Source: Campylobacter fetus subsp. fetus
GTDB taxonomy: Bacteria; Campylobacterota; Campylobacteria; Campylobacterales; Campylobacteraceae
NCBI RefSeq assembly: GCF_900475935.1
Contig: NZ_LS483431.1
Coordinates: 1,116,001-1,180,000, forward strand
DNA: 64,000 bases
Direction: 5' to 3'
Positions 18,881 to 28,800 of this stretch are shown piece after piece. Position numbers and translations under genes: made by a program. Positions within the stretch are counted from its first letter, which is position 1. Every line of letters starts with the position of its first letter. The notes beneath the pieces were generated by a model that saw only the letters and a program-made list of their open reading frames with translations, made no database searches and was not told the DNA's origin.

Positions 18881-19347
18881 AAACAATCCTTTGAATTCAT
18901 CGAAATCGCACTCTTAAAACAGCTGCTTATACATTCACCGCAGTTAGTGCATTTGTCGTTGATAACAGGGCGCAACATACCAAAAAAATCAATAGCCCTA
19001 AATCCGCAAACATCTTGACAACTTGAGCAAATTACACCATTCCAAGATATACATAAATTCACATCAATCACAGTATTGGCATTAATAAACGCACCATTTT
19101 CTAAATTTAAAACCTCATTCGGACACTCTATAGCACACTTTTCACAGAAATTACAGCCTATATTTGAAGCATCAAATTTTACGACACCGTTTTCTAAATT
19201 TAGCAACTCTCGTTCGCAAACAAATGTACATTTTCCATCACATTCATTACAATCAAATTTGCCGCCAAAATATGGCGGCGGTATTACATTGGATCTCTTT
19301 TGACCCAAAATTTTACTAAATATTGTCCTTTTAGAAAGGTCTGGCAT
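18877..19347 (-). CDS. napF: NapF-type ferredoxin
   Basis: A 156-residue soluble iron-sulfur protein with several cysteine clusters: FDCNECDGKCTFVCE, GCNFCEKCAIECP, CSSCQDVCG and KCTNCGECISSC. Typical 4Fe-4S spacing is clear in the second and last clusters. NapF is a cytoplasmic accessory protein for NapA maturation. As I recall, C. jejuni lacks napF while Wolinella has it in the same place, so the order here is the Wolinella-like napAGHBFLD. Confidence 0.87.
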   Translation of the reverse strand: MPDLSKRTIFSKILGQKRSNVIPPPYFGGKFDCNECDGKCTFVCERELLNLENGVVKFDASNIGCNFCEKCAIECPNEVLNLENGAFINANTVIDVNLCISWNGVICSSCQDVCGFRAIDFFGMLRPVINDKCTNCGECISSCFKSAISMNSKDCL

Positions 19348-19349
19348 TC

Positions 19350-19883
19350 TTAGATACCTTGATTTAAAATATCTAGTAAGTTTGAGCTTTCATTGCTATC
19401 TTTATATCTAAAGTCGGCTTTGAAATTGTTTTTCTTAAGAGGTTTAACATCTGCTTGAGGTACGTGACATTGAGTACAGTTAAATCTCTCATCACTAACT
19501 TGTCCGTTTAGATCTTTTCCGGTTCTTAAAACAACAAGGTGACTCTTTGGAACCGGTATAGTTCCAGCGTCTTTTGCTACTTCTGGAACGTGACAGCTAA
19601 GGCAACTATTGCTCTCGATAGTAATAGGAACCAATCCATCAAGACTATGAGAAATAAGCGGAGGTGCATTTTCGAAACTTCTATCAAATGTTTTATTAGT
19701 TCCCGGGGCATCTCCTAACCATTTTATATCAGGATTTGCAACGTTATTTTCATCGTTTAAATCAACGTTTCTAAGACCTATTTCAGTATCAGAAACAGGG
19801 CTTTTATTTTTATCGGCAGGATTAGCCAAACTACAAGCGCTTATAAATAATCCTGCAGCCAAACAAAGTATAATAGTTTTCAT
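19350..19883 (-). CDS. napB: NapB, dihaem cytochrome c subunit
   Basis: Small electron-transfer subunit of periplasmic nitrate reductase. The two haem-binding motifs are CLSCH (94-98) and CTQCH (136-140), with likely distal His ligands at H79 and H115. The N-terminal signal ends LFISAC with C17, which fits a lipobox, so NapB may be membrane-anchored rather than free. Length 177 residues. It overlaps napH by four bases. Confidence 0.94.
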   Translation of the reverse strand: MKTIILCLAAGLFISACSLANPADKNKSPVSDTEIGLRNVDLNDENNVANPDIKWLGDAPGTNKTFDRSFENAPPLISHSLDGLVPITIESNSCLSCHVPEVAKDAGTIPVPKSHLVVLRTGKDLNGQVSDERFNCTQCHVPQADVKPLKKNNFKADFRYKDSNESSNLLDILNQGI

Positions 19884-20665
19884 TTATTATCTCCAAATTT
19901 TAATATACTAAAATTAATCGCATCATCATTGCAAGCTTCAATACACTTGCCGCAGCTTATACACTCGCTGCCAATAATACCATCTTTTACTCCAACTAGA
20001 TCCAAAACTCTCTCTTCGGGGCAAACTGCTTTACATCTGTAGCATTTACTGCATTTATTTAAGTCGTATTTAACACGAATCAGACTAAATTTACTGATAA
20101 TCGCATAAAACGCTCCAAGCGGACAGATATGAGAACAAATGAGTCTTTTGCCTACAAAAGTTTCAATTATAATGATAATAACGCCTACGCTGATCACGCT
20201 ATAACTTAGATAAAATAGACTTCTGTTAAATGCATTAACAAAACTTAAGCTTTCAAAAGCTGCTATACCAAAAATCAAACTAAATATAAGGCTTAAAGCC
20301 AGCAAATAATATCTTAAATTTTGACTTATATTTAAGATATTTTTACCTATTTTCAATTTTGTTCTTAAAAAAGCCCCAAAATCCGTAAGGATATTTACAG
20401 GACAAACCCAACCACAAAATGCACGCGGAGCAATAAGCGCATAAAATGCAAAAACAATTATCGCTCCAGTAATTGCTACTGAAGATACGCTAAAACTAGC
20501 TAAAGCTACTTGCAATACAGCAAAAGGATCGCTTAAATTTATAGTATCAAACAGTAAAGAACTGCTTAAATTTCCCTGTAAAATCTTAATTCCAAAAATA
20601 TTACCAGCAATAAAAAGCAAGATAATGCTAAGCTGAACTAATCGTCTTAAAATAGTAAATTTCAT
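19880..20665 (-). CDS. napH: NapH, membrane quinol dehydrogenase subunit
   Basis: Membrane part of the NapGH quinol dehydrogenase. 261 residues with four to five transmembrane helices and two cysteine motifs at the cytoplasmic face (CGWVCPV and CSHICPLGA). Two 4Fe-4S clusters lie near the C-terminus (CSKCYRCKAVCP and CISCGKCIEACN). It passes electrons from menaquinol towards NapG and NapB. It overlaps napG and napB by four bases each. No napC is present, as expected when NapGH is the electron route. Confidence 0.93.
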   Translation of the reverse strand: MKFTILRRLVQLSIILLFIAGNIFGIKILQGNLSSSLLFDTINLSDPFAVLQVALASFSVSSVAITGAIIVFAFYALIAPRAFCGWVCPVNILTDFGAFLRTKLKIGKNILNISQNLRYYLLALSLIFSLIFGIAAFESLSFVNAFNRSLFYLSYSVISVGVIIIIIETFVGKRLICSHICPLGAFYAIISKFSLIRVKYDLNKCSKCYRCKAVCPEERVLDLVGVKDGIIGSECISCGKCIEACNDDAINFSILKFGDNK

Positions 20666-21414
20666 AGCTCATCTCCATTTAGGTATTTTAGACTTTTCTT
20701 GCCATCTAGCTTTATTTTAGTATCGTTATCTTTGATCCTATTTTCATCACTTTGATCCCAGCCTTTTACGTAATTATCGTTCATTTCGCCTTTTAGAATT
20801 TCTCTAGGAACAACCGTGATAGAAGCCTTCTTGGTTATACAAGACTGCTCACATTTACCACATCCAGTACATACATCAGTATCTACTATAGGAAGTAATA
20901 ATGCGTGTTTTCCTGTTCTTTCATTGTGTTTATACTCAAGTTTTAACGCTTTATCTATAAGTGGACAATTTCTATAACAGGCGTCACATCTAAGACCAAA
21001 ATAAGCTATACAAGCTTTATCATCTACAACTGCCATACCCATTCTAGCTTTATTGATATCAAGTTTTCCATCGCTACTAACAGCTTCTACGTCCAAAGCT
21101 CCAGTAGGGCATTTAACTGCACACGGAATATCGGTACACATAAAGCAAGGAATTTCACGCGGCTTAAAAAATGGCGTTCCTAGCCCAATTCCGCCGTCTT
21201 TAAACTGTGCTAATTTCAGCGTATCAAACGGACACGCCTCTACACACAATCCGCAACGAATACAGCGAGCTAAAAATTCATTTTCATCTCTTGCTGCTGG
21301 TGGACGGAGTTTGAGTGTTGGTTCAGCAGCAGCAAATTCACAATAAGCAAATCCGCTAGCCGCCAAAAGACCCACTAAGCTAAAACCTTGTTTTATTGCT
21401 TCCCTTCTTTGCAT
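20662..21414 (-). CDS. napG: NapG, periplasmic 4Fe-4S ferredoxin subunit
   Basis: 250 residues with a twin-arginine signal (MQRREAIKQGFSLVGLLAA) and four ferredoxin-type cysteine clusters. Examples are CIRCGLCVEACPF, CFMCTDIPCAVKCP, CDACYRNCP and CTGCGKCEQSC. It is exported folded and links NapH to NapB/NapA. It lies two bases after napA. Confidence 0.94.
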   Translation of the reverse strand: MQRREAIKQGFSLVGLLAASGFAYCEFAAAEPTLKLRPPAARDENEFLARCIRCGLCVEACPFDTLKLAQFKDGGIGLGTPFFKPREIPCFMCTDIPCAVKCPTGALDVEAVSSDGKLDINKARMGMAVVDDKACIAYFGLRCDACYRNCPLIDKALKLEYKHNERTGKHALLLPIVDTDVCTGCGKCEQSCITKKASITVVPREILKGEMNDNYVKGWDQSDENRIKDNDTKIKLDGKKSLKYLNGDEL

Positions 21415-21416
21415 AA

Positions 21417-24194
21417 TTAAGCCTTATAAATCTTAACTGCGCATTTCTTAAAGTCAGTTTGTTTTGAGAGTGGATCTGTTGCATCCAAACAGACCTTATT
21501 TATAAATACGTTTTCATCAAACCATGGAACATATATTAAACCCTCTGCAGGTTTATTTCTACCACGGAAATCAACCCTAGCTTTTACTTTACCACGGCGG
21601 CTTTCAACCCATATGATATCATTTTGTTTAATACCAAATTTATTTCCGTCTATTTCATTCATAAAGCATAATGCCTCAGGAACGGCACGGTAAAGCTCAG
21701 GAACACGCATAGTCATAGTACCACTATGCCAATGCTCGAGAACACGACCCGTACATAACCATAGCGGATAATCTTTGCTTGGCATCTCTGGTGGATCCAT
21801 ATAAGGACGAAAGAATATCTTAGCTCTGCTCTTAAGTGCTTCTTTCTCTTTTGAAGTAGCTTTGGCTAGATCTCCGGTTACTAAAGCTCCGTTTTTATTT
21901 CCATAGAATGAAAAATCTCCGTTTGGATTATCTTTTTTAGCATATACATCATACTTTGTATTAAATCTCCAAAGAGTCTCTTTACCATCAACAACTGGCC
22001 ATCTAAGACCTCTAACTTTGTGATAAGTATCAAAATCGGCTAAATCGTGACCGTGTCCTAGACCAAACTCACGATACTCTTCCCAAAGATATTTTTGGAC
22101 AAAGAATCCATAACCCTTAAATACGTTTCCGTCTGATCCAACAACATTTCTGCTATCACCAAATACTTCGGTATTATCATAGCCGGCCATAATTTTATCA
22201 TCACTACTAAATTTCATAGCACTTTTGTTGGCAAATAAAACTTCAAAAAGAGTATTTTCAGGATTATATCCCATCGCAACTGCTTTATCTAAAACATTTG
22301 GTAAAGTAAGTTTGCCGTCTACTTTAACTTCACCCCAAAAATCTTTTAATTTAAAACGTTTTGCAAATTCCATATATTGCCAAGTATCACTCATAGCATC
22401 ACCTACTGGTAAAACTTGTTGTCTCCAGTGTTGAGTTCTTCTTTCAGCATTACCATAAGCGCCCCATTTTTCATATATCATAGCAGTCGGAAGTATAAGA
22501 TCTCCGACTTTAGCTGAAATTCCAGGATACGGGTCGCTTACTACTATAAAGTTATCCATCTCGCGTGCCGCTTTTATCCAGTGGTTTGCGTTTGCCGAGT
22601 TTTGCCATGGATTATTTACATGCACCCATACAAATTTAACTTTTCCATCTTCAAGATCTCTCATGATCTTCATATATGGAGCACCCGGTTTTGGATTTAT
22701 AGTTCCGGCTGGAATTTTCCAAATTTTTTCAGTAATTTCTCTATGTTTTGGATTTGCAACAACCATATCTGCTGGAAGTCTGTGTGAGAACGTACCGACT
22801 TCTCTAGCTGTTCCACAAGCACTTGGTTGTCCTGTTAATGAGAATGCTCCGCTACCCGGTTTTGCTTGTTTGCCCAACAAGAAATGCACCATATAACTTT
22901 GCTCATTTACCCAAACACCTCTTGTATGTTGGTTCATACCCATTGTCCAAAAACTGACGACTTTACGATTTTTTTCTATATAAAGGTCGGCTAATGCTTT
23001 TAATTTTTTCTTAAATTCTTCTAAATCTTCGTTTGGATCACCTTTTGCAAGCTTAGCTACAAAATCCAAAGTATAAGGAGCTAAAGCCTTTTTAAAATCT
23101 TCATATTGAATTATCCAGTGCTTATCCGGAGCGCCTGTACTTTTATTTTCTAAAGTATCACCTGCTTTCATTCCTAAATAAGCAAGAGTAACTCCTTCAT
23201 TTTCGCTTAGTACTGTTGATTTTTCTTTTGCGGCAGTATCAAGTTCACTCGGAAGGTATTTTGGGTGCTTTATATTTGCACGCATACCATAACCGATATC
23301 TACTGGTCCTGTTGTAAATACACAATTTGCTTTTACAAACTCTTCGTCTATAGCTTCTGGGTGATTATAAACAATCTCTCTTGCTATATAGTTCCATATA
23401 GCAAGGTCGGTATGCGGAGTAAATATAATCTCTATATCAGCTATGTTTGAAGTTCTAGTTGAATAAGTAGATAAATTTACTACTTTTACTTTATCGCTAT
23501 TTTGAAGTTTTCTATCACTAACTCTTGACCAAAGTATCGGGTGCATTTCTGCCATATTTGCTCCCCAAGTTACGATAGTATCCGTAAGCTCGATATCATC
23601 ATAACAGCCAGCAGGTTCATCTATACCAAATGTTTGCATAAAACCAACAACGGCACTAGCCATACAATGGCGTGCATTTGGATCTATATTATGGCTTCTA
23701 AAACCGCCTTTAATTAGCTTAGAAATAGCGTAACCTTCTTGTATAGTGTATTGACCGCTACCAAAAACACCTATACCAGTAGGTCCGAGCTCTGCGTAAG
23801 TTTTGCGGAATTGTTTTTCCATCTCGTCAAAAGCTCTTTTCCAGCTAACTTCTTGAAATTTACCTTTTTTGTCAAATTCACCATTTGCATTAACTCTAAG
23901 AAGAGGTTTTGTTATACGGTCTTCACCATACATAATTTTTGCATTAAAGTAACCTTTAATACAGTTAAGACCTCTATTAACTGGAGCTAGAGGATCACCT
24001 TTGACTGCCACGATTTTACCATTTTTTGTAGCCACCATGATACCACAACCAGTACCACAGAACCTACAAGCAGATTTATCCCAGCGCCAACCATCTTGAT
24101 TCTCAGCAGCGCTTAATGAGCTTGGTACTGCTATCCCAGCAGCCGAGCAAGCAGCAGCTGCAGCTGAGCTTTTTATAAATTCTCGTCTATCCAT
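21417..24194 (-). CDS. napA: Periplasmic nitrate reductase catalytic subunit
   Basis: Molybdenum bis-MGD enzyme reducing nitrate to nitrite in the periplasm. The 925-residue precursor has a twin-arginine signal (DRREFIK then Ala-rich, to about 30). 4Fe-4S ligands are C43, C46, C50 and C78, and the probable Mo ligand is C177 in ARHCMASA. The C-terminal molybdopterin-dinucleotide-binding domain is intact ([16 protein letters not shown]). The ATG has AAAGGTG about seven bases upstream. It is first in napAGHBFLD, the arrangement typical of nitrate-respiring Campylobacterota. Confidence 0.98.
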   Translation of the reverse strand: MDRREFIKSSAAAAACSAAGIAVPSSLSAAENQDGWRWDKSACRFCGTGCGIMVATKNGKIVAVKGDPLAPVNRGLNCIKGYFNAKIMYGEDRITKPLLRVNANGEFDKKGKFQEVSWKRAFDEMEKQFRKTYAELGPTGIGVFGSGQYTIQEGYAISKLIKGGFRSHNIDPNARHCMASAVVGFMQTFGIDEPAGCYDDIELTDTIVTWGANMAEMHPILWSRVSDRKLQNSDKVKVVNLSTYSTRTSNIADIEIIFTPHTDLAIWNYIAREIVYNHPEAIDEEFVKANCVFTTGPVDIGYGMRANIKHPKYLPSELDTAAKEKSTVLSENEGVTLAYLGMKAGDTLENKSTGAPDKHWIIQYEDFKKALAPYTLDFVAKLAKGDPNEDLEEFKKKLKALADLYIEKNRKVVSFWTMGMNQHTRGVWVNEQSYMVHFLLGKQAKPGSGAFSLTGQPSACGTAREVGTFSHRLPADMVVANPKHREITEKIWKIPAGTINPKPGAPYMKIMRDLEDGKVKFVWVHVNNPWQNSANANHWIKAAREMDNFIVVSDPYPGISAKVGDLILPTAMIYEKWGAYGNAERRTQHWRQQVLPVGDAMSDTWQYMEFAKRFKLKDFWGEVKVDGKLTLPNVLDKAVAMGYNPENTLFEVLFANKSAMKFSSDDKIMAGYDNTEVFGDSRNVVGSDGNVFKGYGFFVQKYLWEEYREFGLGHGHDLADFDTYHKVRGLRWPVVDGKETLWRFNTKYDVYAKKDNPNGDFSFYGNKNGALVTGDLAKATSKEKEALKSRAKIFFRPYMDPPEMPSKDYPLWLCTGRVLEHWHSGTMTMRVPELYRAVPEALCFMNEIDGNKFGIKQNDIIWVESRRGKVKARVDFRGRNKPAEGLIYVPWFDENVFINKVCLDATDPLSKQTDFKKCAVKIYKA

Positions 24195-24593
24195 ATCGTT
24201 ACACCTTTCTTGCTCTAATATTGCAAAATATCGTAAATGTATTATATTTAAAATTTATTGGTTTATAATAAAATTTCCAACAGTTTTTAAATATATATTT
24301 TTATAATTTTATATAATTTAATAAACACTTAATCCTTTAAAGCTCAAGTTAAAAATCAATGAATACGGTATTTAGATAGTAAAAGTTAGTTAGTATATTT
24401 TTTTATACTTTAAATTTAAAAAATATATCTTAATACCAGCTATCAAAATAAAATAATAAAATTAAAAAAATATATAACACTATTATAGCATACTTTAAGC
24501 AAATTTAATTAAAAAATTTAAAAAATATTTTTATATTTCAGTAATAAATTAAGAAACAATTTATAATTAAAAATTTAATAAGCCAATGGCTTA
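24195..24593 (-). other. AT-rich intergenic spacer between the peb operon and napA
   Basis: About 400 bases, overwhelmingly A and T, between two minus-strand units. It holds the likely napA promoter at its low end and the peb terminator at its high end. The middle (about 24260-24560) has poly-A/T tracts and no open frame, tRNA or strong hairpin that I can support. Such a stretch may be intrinsically curved and act as an upstream activating region. Confidence 0.6.
24241..24246 (-). promoter_or_regulatory. Probable -10 box for the nap operon
   Basis: On the minus strand this reads TATAAT, about 47 bases before the napA start, giving a leader of roughly 40 bases. No convincing FNR-like or NssR-like dyad was found next to it. 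Confidence 0.5.
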
Positions 24594-24597
24594 TTAA
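24575..24597 (-). terminator. Rho-independent terminator after the peb permease genes
   Basis: Perfect inverted repeat with 11-base arms (TTAATAAGCCA and TGGCTTATTAA) around a single central base, overlapping the stop codon region of the permease gene. On the minus strand it is followed by a T-rich run. Confidence 0.65.
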
Positions 24598-25256
24598 TAA
24601 GTAGTTCTAGTATTATAATATCTAACTATAATAGATAGGCTAAAGCACACTATAAAATACATAGCTGCAACCAAACCTATAACAGCGAGTATATGGCTAA
24701 ATTCTTTTAAACTAGCTAGTATGAGCTTACTTTGATTTGTTAGTTCATAAACTCCTAGTCCAGCCATAAAAGACGTGTCTTTTACTGTGGTTATTACTTG
24801 GGATAATATAGCTGGAGTTGCTTTTTTGATTGTTTGTGGAAAAATTATCTTATAAAGAGTATAAAAGAAGCCAAAACCTTGCGACGCGGCTGCTTCGAAT
24901 TGACCTTTAGGAATGGAGTTTAGACCTCCTCTTATTATCTCGGACATAACAGAAGACGTATATAAAAATAGCCCGATAGTACCCAAAACTGCGTAACTAA
25001 ATCCTTGTAAAAATGAAAAAATAGTAGGCAAAACAAAACATCCGGCATACATCCATAGTAGAAGCGGAGTGTTTCTATAAATTTCCACATACGCTCCTGC
25101 TATGCCTCTTATAAATTTATTCCCATAATTTCTCATAACAGCCAAAATAGATCCAAAAATAATACTCCCTACGGCAGCAAAAAACGCCATAATCAGCGTA
25201 AGACTTAGTCCATATAATAGATTTTTTAAATTTATGTAGTTTAGAACAGCTTCCAT
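24594..25256 (-). CDS. Amino-acid ABC transporter permease (PEB1 system)
   Basis: Inner-membrane permease of the polar amino-acid (HisM/GlnP) family, 220 residues, about five helices. It contains the cytoplasmic coupling EAA loop (IPKGQFEAAASQGFGFF) that contacts the ATPase. It is last in an operon with a second permease, a PEB1-like binding protein and an ATPase. In C. jejuni the equivalent system imports aspartate and glutamate. It shares a near-identical 50-base segment with its neighbour paralogue. Confidence 0.9.
   Translation of the reverse strand: MEAVLNYINLKNLLYGLSLTLIMAFFAAVGSIIFGSILAVMRNYGNKFIRGIAGAYVEIYRNTPLLLWMYAGCFVLPTIFSFLQGFSYAVLGTIGLFLYTSSVMSEIIRGGLNSIPKGQFEAAASQGFGFFYTLYKIIFPQTIKKATPAILSQVITTVKDTSFMAGLGVYELTNQSKLILASLKEFSHILAVIGLVAAMYFIVCFSLSIIVRYYNTRTTY
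24873..24922. repeat. 50-base direct repeat, copy 1 (EAA-loop region)
   Basis: This segment matches 25547-25596 at 49 of 50 bases by direct comparison; the sole difference is C versus T. It encodes the EAA coupling loop of the permease. Confidence 0.95.
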
Positions 25257-25258
25257 TA

Positions 25259-25947
25259 TTAATTCCTTGTCAAATGTGCATTTTTAAGCTTTTCTTCATA
25301 ATTTCTAGCCCACATGGCAAGTGGAAAACACATTATAAAATATAAAATTCCAGCAACACTATATGAAGTTGCGTAATTTAGACTGTCGCTCGCATAAGAA
25401 TCGCTCATATACATAAGTTCCGCGCCTGCTATTATAAGAAGTACAGAGCTATTTTTTATCAAATTTACTGCCTGATTTGTGGCTGGCGGTAATATGATTT
25501 TTATAGATTGAGGTAATATGATATACATCATTTGTTCTATATAACTAAAACCTTGCGACGTGGCTGCTTCGAATTGACCTTTAGGAATGGAGTTTATACC
25601 ACTTCTTACTACTTCGCTCATATAAGCACCATGATAAGCGCCTATACCTAAAACTCCTATAGTAAATACGTCTAAATTTATACCCATAGGAGGCAAAGCA
25701 AAATATAAGAAAAACAGCTGAATTACAAGTGGAGTATTTTGAAATACTTCAACATATATACGAGAACAATAGCGTAAAATAGCTATTTTTCCAGTAGCCA
25801 TCATACCGCTTATTACCCCTATGACACCAGCTAAGATAAGCGCTAAAATGCTTACTCCTAAAGTAAAGCCAAGCCCACTAGCAAACATCTGCCAGTGAGC
25901 TAATGTATCTTCCCATTTCCACAAAGCAAATGGACTTAGGCTATCCA

Positions 25948-25948
<1 letters not shown>
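25259..25948 (-). CDS. Amino-acid ABC transporter permease (PEB1 system)
   Basis: Second HisM/GlnP-type permease, 229 residues, about five helices, with the EAA loop IPKGQFEAATSQGFSYIEQ. Two permease genes next to one binding protein imply a heterodimeric channel. It abuts the other permease gene (two-base gap) and overlaps the binding-protein stop by one base. Its Trp-rich N-terminus (FALWKWEDTLAHWQMF) is cytoplasmic or interfacial. Confidence 0.9.
25547..25596. repeat. 50-base direct repeat, copy 2 (EAA-loop region)
   Basis: Partner of 24873-24922, 674 bases away in the same orientation, 49 of 50 bases identical. The identity includes third codon positions and exceeds that of the flanking paralogous sequence. 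Confidence 0.95.
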
Positions 25949-26757
<809 letters not shown>

Positions 26758-27485
26758 TTAGTGTTTTAATATCTTACTTAAAAATATCTCTGTTCTCTTG
26801 TTTTTTGGACTGTTAAAAAATTCATTAGGCACTGCTTCTTCTAAAATGGTTCCATTTTCCATAAATATAACTCTATCGGCAACCTGCTTTGCAAAACCCA
26901 TTTCGTGAGTGACAACAACCATTGTTGTGGATTTCTCTCCCGATATTTTTATCATCACGTCTAAAACTTCTTGGATAGTCTCAGGATCTAAAGCCGAAGT
27001 CGGCTCATCAAACAAAATAATCTTTTTTGAGTGCAAAGACTTCTAGCTATCGCAACTCTTTGCTGCTGACCTCCGCTTAAAGTCGATGGATAAACATTTG
27101 CTTTATTTTCTAAACCGACTACTTTTAAGTATCTATAAGCTATCTCGTTTGCCTCTTCTTTACTTTTTTTGCGAAGTTTTATAGGTGCTAAAGTTAAATT
27201 TTGTAAAACAGTCATATGCGGATAAAGATTAAAGTGCTGAAATACCATAGCCACATTTTGTCTGCAAATTTCAAGTTTAGTTTTTTTATTTAACTCTTTT
27301 CCATCTACGATTACTCTACCGCTAGTGATCTCTTCTAGCCCATTTATACAGCGAATAGCAGTTGATTTTCCACTTCCGCTTGGACCTATGATAACTAATT
27401 TCTCGCCCTCTTTTACTGTTAAATTTATATCTTTTAATGCTTGAAAGTTGCCAAAATACTTATTAACATTTTCTAATTGAACCAA
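26758..27485 (-). pseudogene. pebC: PEB1-system ABC ATPase, frameshifted (pebC)
   Basis: Two overlapping frames make one ATPase. The first carries Walker A (GPSGSGKST), the Q-loop and the LSGGQQQR signature, then runs out of frame after RSLCTQK. The second supplies Walker B (KIILFDEP), the D-loop and the His switch (VVVTHEMGF). The break is at a run of six A (27023-27028 on the complement); seven would restore the frame. The upstream piece alone cannot hydrolyse ATP. A sequencing error, phase variation or -1 ribosomal slippage on AAAAAAG are all possible. The likely start is TTG at 27485, with GGAG six bases upstream; 27497 (TTG) is the alternative. Confidence 0.88.
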
Positions 27486-27656
27486 TTTTAACTCCAATAA
27501 TTTTATGTAACGACTATATCACATAAATATTAATGATATTATATTTGTTTAATATTTTATTAAAATAATTTAATCTATGTTTCTTATAGTAACAATTTAT
27601 ATAAAAAGAGTGTATTTAATAATAGAATTCAAAAATATGAGTCAAATTTATAACAT

Positions 27657-27686
27657 AGGAGCTTTTATAAATTTAAAAAAGCTCCT
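27657..27686 (-). terminator. Hairpin downstream of ychF
   Basis: Perfect 10-base arms AGGAGCTTTT and AAAAGCTCCT around a 10-base AT loop, starting ten bases beyond the ychF stop. The arms supply A/T tracts on both sides of the stem, but no long T run follows on the minus strand. Confidence 0.55.
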
Positions 27687-27696
27687 TAATAGATGG

Positions 27697-28800
27697 TTAA
27701 ACGTTAAATCTAAAATGCATTACATCGCCGTCATTTACGATATATTCTTTACCTTCTAAACGCATTTTTCCAGCCTCTTTGGCTTTAGATTCTCCGCCGC
27801 AAGCAACATAATCATCGTAGCTTATAACTTCAGCACGAATAAAGCCTCTTTCAAAGTCATTATGTATGACGCTGGCTGCTTTTGGTGCTTTCCAACCTTT
27901 ATGTATGGTCCAAGCTCTTACTTCAACAACTCCGGCTGTAAAGTAACTTATTAAATTTAGTTTTGCAAATGCTGTTTTTATAATACTTTCAAGACCGCTT
28001 TGCTTAGCCCCTAAACTCTCTAACATCTCATGAGCTTCATTATCATCTAGTGAGATCAGTTCTTCTTCTATCTTTGCACAAAGCTTTATAACTTCATGAT
28101 TTGAATGAGAAGCATACTCTTTTACCATTTTTACATACTCATTATCGTTGGATATATCGTCTTCTGATACATTTGCGCCGTATATCACCTCTTTAGCAGA
28201 TAACAGCCTGAGTTCTTTATTTAGATTGTTAAAAATATCACTATCAAAAAGCTCAAAGCTGCTTGCACTATTTCCTGCATTTAAATGTTCTAGTAATTTA
28301 CTTGCACACTCAAGACTCTCTTTGGCACCTTTTGCTCCGGCTTTTGCTTCTTTGTTTAATTTTTCTATCTTTTTATTTAACTGTTCGATGTCGGCTAGAA
28401 TCAGCTCTGTTTCAATTATTTCTATATCCCTTATAGGATCTATGCTATTTTCTACATGAGTAATATTTGAGTCATCAAAACATCTAACCATATGTAAAAT
28501 TACTTCGGTTTCTCTTATATTTGAGAGAAATTTATTGCCAAGTCCTTCGCCTTTACTAGCGCCTTTCACAAGTCCTGCGATATCTACAAATTCGATAGTC
28601 GAATGTTGGATTTTATTTGGATTTACTATTTTTGCAAGCTCATTTAAGCGTATATCTGGAACCGGAACTATGGCTTTATTTGGCTCTATAGTGCAAAATG
28701 GATAGTTTGCAGATTCTGCATTGCTAGCTTTTGTTAACGCATTAAAAGTCGTTGATTTTCCAACATTTGGAAGTCCTACTATACCTACTGCTAAGCCCAT
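27697..28800 (-). CDS. ychF: Obg-family ATPase/GTPase YchF
   Basis: Ribosome-associated P-loop NTPase of 367 residues. G1 GLPNVGKST is at the N-terminus; the G3 DIAGLVKGASKGEGLGN loop and a central coiled coil follow. A TGS domain closes the C-terminus (FRFNV end). It overlaps pepA by one base (TAATG) and ends the rpiB-apt-dedA-pepA-ychF run. Confidence 0.95.
   Translation of the reverse strand: MGLAVGIVGLPNVGKSTTFNALTKASNAESANYPFCTIEPNKAIVPVPDIRLNELAKIVNPNKIQHSTIEFVDIAGLVKGASKGEGLGNKFLSNIRETEVILHMVRCFDDSNITHVENSIDPIRDIEIIETELILADIEQLNKKIEKLNKEAKAGAKGAKESLECASKLLEHLNAGNSASSFELFDSDIFNNLNKELRLLSAKEVIYGANVSEDDISNDNEYVKMVKEYASHSNHEVIKLCAKIEEELISLDDNEAHEMLESLGAKQSGLESIIKTAFAKLNLISYFTAGVVEVRAWTIHKGWKAPKAASVIHNDFERGFIRAEVISYDDYVACGGESKAKEAGKMRLEGKEYIVNDGDVMHFRFNV

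Noticed and set aside
22225-23990. Several plus-strand open frames inside napA
   Set aside because: They are antisense to a well-supported long gene and show no family features.
24195-24420. FNR or NssR operator upstream of napA
   Set aside because: Half-site-like TTGAT and TTAAC strings occur, but no properly spaced dyad.
24260-24560. Small gene or regulatory RNA in the AT-rich spacer
   Set aside because: No open frame with ribosome-binding site and no GC-containing stem; only homopolymeric A/T tracts.
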